Assembly (NCBI GenBank): GCA_022511505.1 | Contig: JAFLTK010000260.1 | Location: 1 to 12,720 of the forward strand | Source of the DNA: Muribaculaceae bacterium | GTDB taxonomy: Bacteria > Bacteroidota > Bacteroidia > Bacteroidales > Muribaculaceae | Direction: 5' to 3' | Length of the DNA: 12,720 nucleotides | Part shown: positions 7,128 to 12,720 of the stretch, piece by piece | How the letters are laid out: each line of letters begins with the position of its first letter | Numbering within the stretch: position 1 is the stretch's first letter | The notes under the pieces: generated by a model | What the model was told of the DNA's origin: nothing | The model's input: the letters and a program-made list of their open reading frames with translations, nothing else | Database searches by the model: none | Made by a program: the position numbers and the translations under genes

Positions 7128-7643
7128 TCAGCCAATCAGCCACGGCGCAAAATGTCCGCCAAACAGTGTCGGCGCTACGGCCATCACCGCCTGCAACGCC
7201 AGGCCGCCGGCGAGTTGAGAATGTTCGCTCAGGGCCACACTCGGGAACAGTGCCGCAAAGATGTTCAGCACAAGGCTCAACCCAAGGAACCATTGCACCA
7301 ACGCCAGCACCACGCCGAGCGCGCGGTCAACCGGTCCGAGCAACAGAGAGTGAAACACCTTTTTCAACCCGCGTGCAACAAGAACCACAATCGCGTAGAC
7401 CAGCACAAGCACCGTCACGCGGCCAAGGATGCTACACGTGTAAAGCCTGACGCTCTCGGTCCCGAAACTTTCGGGCACAAAAGCGCCATAAATGTCGGCA
7501 ACAGCGTCGCCAAACAATCGCGCGGCAATCAAACCAAGTATCAGGCCCGCTATCGACCCAAGTTGGCGTATCAACCCCAACTTAAGACCGTAGCACACCG
7601 CCGCGATAAACACTATCAATATCAAAATATCGATAAAACTCAT
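7128..7643 (-). CDS. CvpA family membrane protein
   Basis: This 171-residue inner membrane protein has four predicted helices at about residues 3-20, 26-43, 70-91 and 106-131. It opens with MSFIDILILIVFIAAVCYGL followed by KLGLIRQLGSIAGLILGLIAA, the pattern of the CvpA (colicin V production) family. Family members are linked to envelope integrity and to colicin V export or purF-linked phenotypes in enterobacteria. The biochemical role is not settled. Its stop lies just before sufB, and it is the first gene after a promoter-like site, so it heads the suf transcript here. Whether it has any function in Fe-S assembly or only shares the promoter cannot be told from sequence. The ATG at 7643 follows TAATCAGAAAAAACG. 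Confidence 0.85.
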   Translation of the reverse strand: MSFIDILILIVFIAAVCYGLKLGLIRQLGSIAGLILGLIAARLFGDAVADIYGAFVPESFGTESVRLYTCSILGRVTVLVLVYAIVVLVARGLKKVFHSLLLGPVDRALGVVLALVQWFLGLSLVLNIFAALFPSVALSEHSQLAGGLALQAVMAVAPTLFGGHFAPWLIG

Positions 7644-7671
7644 CGTTTTTTCTGATTAAATTTACAATCTG

Positions 7672-7679
7672 CAAAGTTA
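7672..7679 (-). promoter_or_regulatory. -7 promoter element for the cvpA-suf operon
   Basis: The minus strand reads TAACTTTG, an exact fit to the Bacteroidota -7 consensus TAnnTTTG. It lies 28 bases before the cvpA ATG, so transcription would start near 7665 with a leader of about 22 bases. The -33 position falls within the G/T-rich tail of the upstream terminator and has no perfect TTG at the best spacing. Position between a terminator and the first gene of the operon adds support. I see no IscR- or SufR-type operator that I could name. Confidence 0.5.
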
Positions 7680-7681
7680 AT

Positions 7682-7727
7682 CAAAAAAACTCAAACCCCG
7701 CCCCTCGCGTCCAACTTTTCAGCGGGG
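7682..7727 (-). terminator. Intrinsic terminator after the glutaminyl cyclase gene
   Basis: On the minus strand CCCCGC (7727-7722) pairs with GCGGGG (7701-7696) across a 20-base loop, followed by TTTGAGTTTTTTTGA. The left arm is formed by the last two sense codons (CCC CGC) immediately before the TGA stop, so the stop codon is at the start of the loop. The stem is short but fully GC and has a good T-run, which fits a rho-independent terminator. The larger than usual loop lowers confidence. Confidence 0.6.
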
Positions 7728-8717
7728 GATGTCGAGGTAGAGGGTGTTGAGGACGGTCTGGCCGGCGGCACGGAGAGATGAGCGGTCGATGTTGGCCGAG
7801 GTGTCGTCGAGGGTGTGCCACGTGGGTGGGAACGAGCCGGTCTCGGGGTTGTTTATCTCGACGATGTCGATGCAGGGGATGCCGGCGCGGTTGATGAAGA
7901 TGTGGTCGTCGACAATCGAGCCGCCGACGCTGTTGATGAAGCGGTCGCCGAAGCCCGAACGCGCGGCGACGTTCCACACTCGGTCGACGACGCTGCCGGC
8001 CAATGCTTCTGACATATACTCGCGGTGGAACACGGCCCCGCGTCCGCCAACCATGTCGAGGCAGATGCCGTAGCGAGGCAGGGTGTCGCGCCCGTATGGC
8101 AGATGGTCAACGAAATACTGTGTCCCGAGACACCATGACTCGGTGGTGTTTTCAAACGTGGCACTGTGGCCATAGTCCTCGGCATCGACCAGCAACAGGT
8201 CGACACCGACGGGGAGGTCGAGCGTCTTCAACTGTCGGGCAATCTCCATGATGACGGCTACGCCGCTACCGCCGTCGTTGGCGCCGTTGATGGGCCGATT
8301 GTGATTAGCCTCATCGGGGTCGGCGTCGGCCCAGGGGCGTGTGTCCCAATGGGCGAGCAACAGGACGCGGTCTTTGAGTTGGGGCTTGACGCGGCCCATG
8401 ATGTTGACAATGGGGAGGCGGTCGCCGTTGTAGGCGGTGACGGTTCCGCGCTGGGTAATGACGGTGTCGGTATTCTCGGCCATGAACGACGTCAGGTATT
8501 CGGCGCAAGCCTTGTGACCCGCGCTACCGGGCACGCGAGGACCAAAGGCTTCTTGTGCAACAATATAACTGAAAGCACTGTCGGCGTTGAATGTCGGTGC
8601 TCCGTCGAGGTCGTTTTGGGTCGTATGGTCGGTCGCGGTTTTCTTTGACTCTGCCGAGCCACAGGACATTAGGAGTATCGGAAGAATGAACGGAAGAACT
8701 CTCGATAGGAATTTCAT
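7719..8717 (-). CDS. Glutaminyl-peptide cyclotransferase-like M28 family lipoprotein
   Basis: This 332-residue exported zinc enzyme probably converts N-terminal Gln of secreted proteins to pyroglutamate. The signal peptide ends in a lipobox, LMSC, with C19 as the lipidated residue. The next residues (GSAESKK) lack the acidic surface-export signal of Bacteroidota lipoproteins, so I infer a periplasm-facing location. The M28 fold shows LLAHWDTRPWADAD (120-133), the zinc ligand D148 in ANDGGSG, E180-D181 in LLLVDAEDYG, D221 in CLDMVGG, D271 in VDDHIFI and H301 in WHTLDD. The C-terminal block FPPTWHTLDD closely follows human glutaminyl cyclase (FPEVWHTMDD, zinc ligand H330). ESWCLGTQYF also looks like the cyclases described from Porphyromonas and relatives. 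A plain M28 aminopeptidase is the alternative. The D/E-D/H ligand pattern with a single zinc favours the cyclase. Confidence 0.82.
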   Translation of the reverse strand: MKFLSRVLPFILPILLMSCGSAESKKTATDHTTQNDLDGAPTFNADSAFSYIVAQEAFGPRVPGSAGHKACAEYLTSFMAENTDTVITQRGTVTAYNGDRLPIVNIMGRVKPQLKDRVLLLAHWDTRPWADADPDEANHNRPINGANDGGSGVAVIMEIARQLKTLDLPVGVDLLLVDAEDYGHSATFENTTESWCLGTQYFVDHLPYGRDTLPRYGICLDMVGGRGAVFHREYMSEALAGSVVDRVWNVAARSGFGDRFINSVGGSIVDDHIFINRAGIPCIDIVEINNPETGSFPPTWHTLDDTSANIDRSSLRAAGQTVLNTLYLDIPR

Positions 8718-8724
8718 ATTCTGT

Positions 8725-8796
8725 TATTGAAGTTTCGCCTGCCTTAAAGTTGATAGTTAAACTTTTAAACTTCAACTTTCGCCTGCAAAAGTTGAA
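8725..8796. repeat. Hairpin and imperfect 44-bp tandem repeat between GH3 and cyclase genes
   Basis: Directly after the GH3 stop, TTCAACTTT (8771-8779) and AAAGTTGAA (8788-8796) form a perfect 9-bp stem with an 8-base loop. The core TTTCGCCTGC occurs exactly at 8777-8786 and again at 8733-8742, 44 bases apart, each followed by an AAAGTTGA block (8789-8796 up to one end base, and 8746-8753). The arm at 8772-8779 can therefore pair with either of the two AAAGTTGA blocks, giving mutually exclusive hairpins. No strong T-run follows on the minus strand, so termination would be weak. The minus strand in the loop also reads AACTTTTG, one base off the -7 consensus. Confidence 0.65.
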
Positions 8797-10998
8797 TTAT
8801 TTAAGACGGATGGGGACGGTGGCGCGAATGTCGGCCGACGAGGCGCCAACAAGTAGGTTGAATTTGCCCGGCTCGGCAATCCAACCGCCGCGAGCGGGGT
8901 CGTAGAACTTTAGGTCGTCGAGCGTCACGACAAACTCGACATTGGCGGTCTCGCCCGGCTCGAGGGCGACTTTCTTGAAGCCTTTGAGTTCCTTGGCAGG
9001 TCGCGGGAGCGAACTCTTTAGGTCGGCGACATAGAGTTGCACGGTCTCGCTGCCGGGGCGGTTGCCGGTGTTGGTCACGGGGATGGTCAGGGTGACGGTG
9101 TCGACGATGTCGCTCGACGATACCGAGGGCTTGCCATAACTGAAAGTAGTGTAACTCAGGCCGTAACCAAAGGGGAAGAGCGCCGGGACGCGATTGGTGT
9201 CGTGATGACGGTAGCCGACGAAAATGCCGTCGAGATACTCCTGGCGCGGACCGTTGGCGTCCTCGATGCCGGGGTAGGAGAGGGCGCCCTTGGCGTGGGC
9301 GTTGTTGTCTTCGAGGCGCACGGGGAACGAGAACGGCAGTTTGCCCGAGGGGTTGACGTCGCCGGCAATGACGGCCGCGAGCGAGCGGGCGCCAACCGAG
9401 CCGGGATACCAACTCTGGATGACGGCCGGGACGCGGTCGAGCCACGGCATGGCGTAGGCGTTGCCCGAGATGTTGGCCACGATGATGTTGGGATTGGCGG
9501 CGGCAAGTTCTGCAATCAGTTGGTCTTGCTTGTAGGACAGATGGAAGTCTGCGCGGTCTGATGCCTCGCAGTCCTGATACGCGTTTTTGTTCATGCCACC
9601 TATATATATAACGACATCGGCCTCGCGGGCGAGGTCAACGGCGACCTGACGCAGCGAGTCGAGCTCGGTCTCGGGTATCTCCTCGGCGCTTGAATACATC
9701 GCTTTGCCTGAGCGGTAGCCGGGGGTGTAGGTGACGTTGCCATAGCGAGCGACGAGGTGCTCGAGTGGAGTTTCAAGCACGCGCGGTTTCAACTCGCTGG
9801 AGCCGCCGCCTTTGCAGAGGTTGCGAGTGGCGTTTTCACCGACAACGAGCACGCGCTTCCCGGCCTTTGGGTCGAGGGGCAAGATGCCGTTGTTTTTGAG
9901 CAGGACAACACTCTCGTCGGCAATCGCCTGAGCGTCAGCGAGATGTTCGTCAGACGCCAGCGAGCCATATTGCTGACTGCCGTTCATCGACGTGCGCATA
10001 ATCAGTCGCAGGATGTTGCGGGCCTTGTCGTCAAGGGTCGACATCGGGACTTCGCCGGCGAGTAGCAGTTGCTTGTAGGGCTTGCCGAGGTAGTAATCAT
10101 CGTAGGTAAACGCGCTCTCGGTTGTCAGTCCGTTGGTGTAACTGCCCATCTCGATGTCGAGGCCGTTGAGCGCAGCCTCGCGGGCATCGTGCGCTCCACC
10201 CCAATCGGTAATAACGGCACCGTCAAAGCCCCATTGTCCACGCAGGATAGTGTTGAGCAACAACTCGTTATGGCAGCAGTGCTGACCGTTGACCTTGTTG
10301 TAGGCACCCATGATGCTCCATGCTCCGCCGTCCTGAACGGCCTTGCGGAACGCGGGCAGATAGAGTTCGTTAAGTGTGCGCTCGTCGACAGTGACGTCGA
10401 TGTTGTCGCGCCATTTCTCCTGATTGTTAAGCGCATAGTGCTTGACGCAAGCGGCCACGCCGTTGCTCTGCACGCCTTGAATGTACTCGGCGGCCAGTTC
10501 GCCGGCGAGATACGGGTCCTCGCCCATATACTCAAAATTGCGGCCGTTAAGCGGTGTGCGACAGATGTTTACGCCCGGGCCGAGCAATACGTTCTTGCCG
10601 CGATAGCGAGCCTCGGCACCGATGCTCGTGCCATAGCGTCGAGCGAGGTCGCGGTTCCAAGTTGCCGCGAGTCCGGTCAGCGCCGGGTAGGCGGTTGCCG
10701 AGTCGGTGGTCCATCCGGCATATCCCCAGTTGTTCCAATTGATTTCGGCACGTACGCCGTGGGGGCCGTCGCTCATCATGAGGCCGGGAATGCCGAGGCG
10801 CGGCACTCCGGGCGAGAAAAATTTGCCGTTGGCGTGGGTCATCGCAATCTTTTCGTCGAGTGTCATGCGCTTTAGGGCATCCTCGACACGGTCTTCAACG
10901 GGAGCGTTGACATCGAGGTAAACCGCCGTTTGAGCAGCCGCCAAGATGGCTGATAGACAGATGATTACTGTGGTTATTAAGATTTTGGAGATTTTCAT
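8797..10998 (-). CDS. Exported glycoside hydrolase family 3 beta-glucosidase
   Basis: This 733-residue enzyme removes terminal beta-linked glucose (or possibly xylose) from oligosaccharides, most likely in the periplasm. A signal peptide covers residues 1-22, with a signal peptidase I site AAA before Q23. The N-terminal GH3 barrel shows MSDGPHG (75-81), GPGVNICRTPLNGRNFEYMGEDP (140-162), CVKHYALNNQE (184-194) and the catalytic nucleophile D265 in AVITDWGGAHD. The second domain carries GENATRNLCKGGGSSE (387-402) and the likely acid/base E478 in CEASDRADFHL. A fibronectin III-like domain fills about 630-733 (VTNTGNRPGSETVQLYV, then ELKGFKKVALEPGET). This three-domain order is standard for beta-glucosidases. 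The ATG overlaps the stop of the upstream hydrolase as ATGA, indicating translational coupling. Substrate cannot be fixed from sequence, and beta-xylosidase or a plant-glycoside specificity is possible. Confidence 0.92.
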   Translation of the reverse strand: MKISKILITTVIICLSAILAAAQTAVYLDVNAPVEDRVEDALKRMTLDEKIAMTHANGKFFSPGVPRLGIPGLMMSDGPHGVRAEINWNNWGYAGWTTDSATAYPALTGLAATWNRDLARRYGTSIGAEARYRGKNVLLGPGVNICRTPLNGRNFEYMGEDPYLAGELAAEYIQGVQSNGVAACVKHYALNNQEKWRDNIDVTVDERTLNELYLPAFRKAVQDGGAWSIMGAYNKVNGQHCCHNELLLNTILRGQWGFDGAVITDWGGAHDAREAALNGLDIEMGSYTNGLTTESAFTYDDYYLGKPYKQLLLAGEVPMSTLDDKARNILRLIMRTSMNGSQQYGSLASDEHLADAQAIADESVVLLKNNGILPLDPKAGKRVLVVGENATRNLCKGGGSSELKPRVLETPLEHLVARYGNVTYTPGYRSGKAMYSSAEEIPETELDSLRQVAVDLAREADVVIYIGGMNKNAYQDCEASDRADFHLSYKQDQLIAELAAANPNIIVANISGNAYAMPWLDRVPAVIQSWYPGSVGARSLAAVIAGDVNPSGKLPFSFPVRLEDNNAHAKGALSYPGIEDANGPRQEYLDGIFVGYRHHDTNRVPALFPFGYGLSYTTFSYGKPSVSSSDIVDTVTLTIPVTNTGNRPGSETVQLYVADLKSSLPRPAKELKGFKKVALEPGETANVEFVVTLDDLKFYDPARGGWIAEPGKFNLLVGASSADIRATVPIRLK

Positions 10999-11990
10999 GG
11001 TAGATTATTGAGAAATTGAATTATTGTGGAGATCACGGGGGCGGTCATCGTCGGGCCCGCGCTGGCATATTCGGTCACAAGTCCGCTTCCACATTGCTGA
11101 AACAGGTGGTTCAAGCCGGGAAGCAAGACGGTAACGGCGCGCGGGTTCAGCGACGCGATTGTGACGAGGTTGGCCGGAAGTACCTGGGTGTCGCGCTCTC
11201 CGTTGAGGGCGAGCCACGGGACAGCGACGGCGGTGATGTCGTCGGCCGGGTTGTATTTGATAAACGCGCGATACCATGGCGAGAGGATTGCGTCGACTTG
11301 GGCATTAACCTGCTCGGCAACAGCAGGTAGCGCCATGGCGTCGCCAAGGGCCTGGCGCATCACGTCGGTGACGGCAATGCGCGCATACAGGGTAGGGAGG
11401 TCGCTCTTGACAATATTGAGCAGTTGGCGTTGCGTGTCCTCACGGTCCCAGCGTCCTGTTTGCGCCACGGCGAGCGCGCGCGTTTGGCTCATGATGATGG
11501 AATCGCCCGGCCATGCCGGCGCGGCGAGGGTGACGATGAAGTCGACCGACGGGTTGCCGGCCATGCGATAGGCAATTTGGCCGCCCTCCGAGTGGCCGAG
11601 GATGCCGAGCGGCAGGTCGGGAAAAATAGAGTCGGCCGCGGCAACGGTCGCGGCGACGTCGGTAATGAAATCGGCGGTCGTCGCGCCCTCAAACTTGCCG
11701 GTGCTTTGCCCGGTTCCGCGGTCGTCCATCCTGAGCGTCGCCCACCCGTTGGCGGCGAGGCTGTCGGCGAGCGTTTTAAACGGTCGGTGGCCCATGATGG
11801 TCTCGTCGCGGTCTTGCGCTCCGCTGCCGGTGACCATCACAATCACACCGCGAGGCTTTCGCTCGTCGGGAACGCTAAGCGTGCCGGCGAGCGTTATCCC
11901 GCCCGCGGCGTTGAATGCCGTAACGTCTCGCTCGGCTCCACGGGCGAGAATCGTGACAAGCATGAATATCAGCAAGATAGGCGCCCTCAT
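10995..11990 (-). CDS. Exported alpha/beta hydrolase (serine esterase type)
   Basis: This 331-residue alpha/beta hydrolase is probably a carboxylesterase or deacylase acting outside the cytoplasm. A hydrophobic N-terminus (about residues 1-19, MRAPILLIFMLVTILARGA) looks like a signal peptide. The fold shows the oxyanion segment VTGSGAQDRDE (53-63) and LRMDDRGTGQSTG (86-98). The nucleophile elbow is GHSEGG with S134, the acid is D267 in NGERDTQV, and the base is H295 in PGLNHLF. The VTGSGxQDRDE and DDRGxGxS pattern resembles the EstD-like esterase group. Its ATG overlaps the branching enzyme stop as ATGA, and its own stop overlaps the GH3 start in the same way, so it is translated as part of a three-gene unit. 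A role in removing acyl groups from glycans before GH3 cleavage fits the neighbourhood but is inference. Substrate is unknown. Confidence 0.82.
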   Translation of the reverse strand: MRAPILLIFMLVTILARGAERDVTAFNAAGGITLAGTLSVPDERKPRGVIVMVTGSGAQDRDETIMGHRPFKTLADSLAANGWATLRMDDRGTGQSTGKFEGATTADFITDVAATVAAADSIFPDLPLGILGHSEGGQIAYRMAGNPSVDFIVTLAAPAWPGDSIIMSQTRALAVAQTGRWDREDTQRQLLNIVKSDLPTLYARIAVTDVMRQALGDAMALPAVAEQVNAQVDAILSPWYRAFIKYNPADDITAVAVPWLALNGERDTQVLPANLVTIASLNPRAVTVLLPGLNHLFQQCGSGLVTEYASAGPTMTAPVISTIIQFLNNLP

Positions 11991-12720
11991 TTCTTGTCGG
12001 CGCTCTTTGGGGTTGTTTTGACATTACCCTTTGCGCATCCTTTCGGCCGTCCGCGGCGTTTAACTTTGCGATAAACCTGTGCCGAGCGAGCCGGGATGTA
12101 GACTTTCAGCCACCCCTTGTCTTGGTCGATATATAGCGGGTCGGGCTGGGTCAAATGATGCTGAACGTCGTCGACGTTGTCAAAGCCGCCATAACGGCCG
12201 TTGTCGCTGTCGAGCACGAGTTCATACTCGCCTTGCGGAGCAAGCAGTCCGTAGCCCATGAACGATTTCACGGGGTTGAAGTTGAACACAAACACCAGGT
12301 CGCCGCGCATGAAAGCCAGTATCTGGTCGCCGTCGTTGTCAATGAGTTTGCGGATTTCAAGGTTCTGGAATTTTTTCACGTCGCCAACGAGATGTATCAT
12401 GTCGTTGTCAAAGTTGTTGAGATACTGATACTTAAGCGACGGGTCGTCGACCAGATTCCACTGGCGGCGGGCATACTTGTGGCTCCAGCCGTTACCCTCG
12501 CGCGGGAAGTCAATCCACTCGGGGTGTCCCCACTCGTTGCCCATGAAGTTGAGATAGCCGCCGTTGATGGTGGCAAGCGTTACGAGGCGTATCATCTTGT
12601 GGAGAGCCATGCCGCGGGCAACTACCATGTCGTCGTCGCCAACCATCATGTGCCAATACATGTGGTCGTCTATCAGTCTGAATATCACCGTCTTGTCGCC
12701 AACGAGCGCCTGGTCGTGGC
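11987..12720 (-). CDS. glgB: 1,4-alpha-glucan (glycogen) branching enzyme, C-terminal part
   Basis: The gene enters from the right edge, so only about the last 244 residues are present and the start is outside the window. The enzyme makes alpha-1,6 branches in glycogen in the cytosol. The visible part opens at HDQALVGDKTVIFRLIDDHMY, which is the end of the GH13 catalytic barrel (region IV His-Asp). It continues with RGMALHKMIRL, GGYLNFMGNEWGHPEWIDFPREGN, HKYARRQWNL and YLNNFDNDMIHL. This follows the eukaryotic-type branching enzyme (human GBE1 style) almost block by block, rather than E. coli GlgB. The all-beta C-terminal domain ends at VYIPARSAQVYR. A Lys/Arg-rich tail of some 27 residues follows, including RRGRPKG, and is absent from the human enzyme. 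The stop overlaps the next gene's start as ATGA. The N-terminal CBM48 and most catalytic residues cannot be checked here. Confidence 0.9.
   Translation of the reverse strand, partial: HDQALVGDKTVIFRLIDDHMYWHMMVGDDDMVVARGMALHKMIRLVTLATINGGYLNFMGNEWGHPEWIDFPREGNGWSHKYARRQWNLVDDPSLKYQYLNNFDNDMIHLVGDVKKFQNLEIRKLIDNDGDQILAFMRGDLVFVFNFNPVKSFMGYGLLAPQGEYELVLDSDNGRYGGFDNVDDVQHHLTQPDPLYIDQDKGWLKVYIPARSAQVYRKVKRRGRPKGCAKGNVKTTPKSADKK

Noticed and set aside
7082..7135. Upstream starts for sufB (TTG at 7135, ATG at 7108)
   Set aside because: The extra residues do not resemble SufB N-termini. The ATG at 7081 gives normal length, though the ATG at 7108 cannot be fully excluded.
1..12720. CRISPR arrays, tRNA or rRNA genes, insertion sequences, phage or defence genes
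   Set aside because: I looked for repeat-spacer patterns, tRNA-like cloverleaf sequence and transposase or integrase motifs and saw none. The window is housekeeping and carbohydrate metabolism.

Overview
The window looks like chromosomal DNA of a Bacteroidales bacterium. Three observations support this. The Suf genes run in the order sufB-sufC-sufD-sufS behind a cvpA-family gene. Promoter-like sites match the Bacteroidota consensus TAnnTTTG. Coding DNA is GC-rich while the short spacers are AT-rich and starts lack strong Shine-Dalgarno sites. A Muribaculaceae-like gut or oral member is my guess from base composition and gene content; it is not shown by the sequence. All ten genes I can support lie on the minus strand, so transcription runs from high to low coordinates.

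Reading in the direction of transcription, 12720-8797 holds a tightly coupled run. It begins with the C-terminal part of a eukaryotic-type glycogen branching enzyme (entering from outside the window), then an exported alpha/beta hydrolase, then an exported GH3 beta-glucosidase. These are joined by two ATGA start/stop overlaps. After a 79-base spacer with a perfect hairpin and an imperfect tandem repeat comes a lipoprotein of the M28/glutaminyl cyclase family (8717-7719). It ends in a terminator-like hairpin.

A promoter-like site at about 7679 then leads into the iron-sulfur cluster assembly operon cvpA-sufB-sufC-sufD-sufS (7643-2239). SufS supplies sulfur from cysteine, and the SufB-SufC-SufD complex is the scaffold. 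No sufA, sufE or sufU lies in the window. A 314-base gene-free gap (1925-2238) follows. It contains a perfect 14-bp-arm palindrome and three further hairpins in a row, then a promoter-like site. The last unit is a four-helix DUF4199 membrane protein and a carboxynorspermidine synthase-type enzyme of polyamine synthesis (1924-148). The left edge (1-147) is AT-rich and holds a good promoter match for a minus-strand gene beyond the window.

Most of the window is core metabolism and housekeeping. I see no phage, transposase, CRISPR, toxin-antitoxin or defence genes and cannot claim a new biological system. The best candidates for a second look are: the hairpin-rich gap at 2074-2195; the pairing of a glutaminyl cyclase with an adjacent exported enzyme whose predicted mature N-terminus is Gln; the basic AT-hook-like tail on the branching enzyme; and the alternating inverted repeats at 8725-8796.
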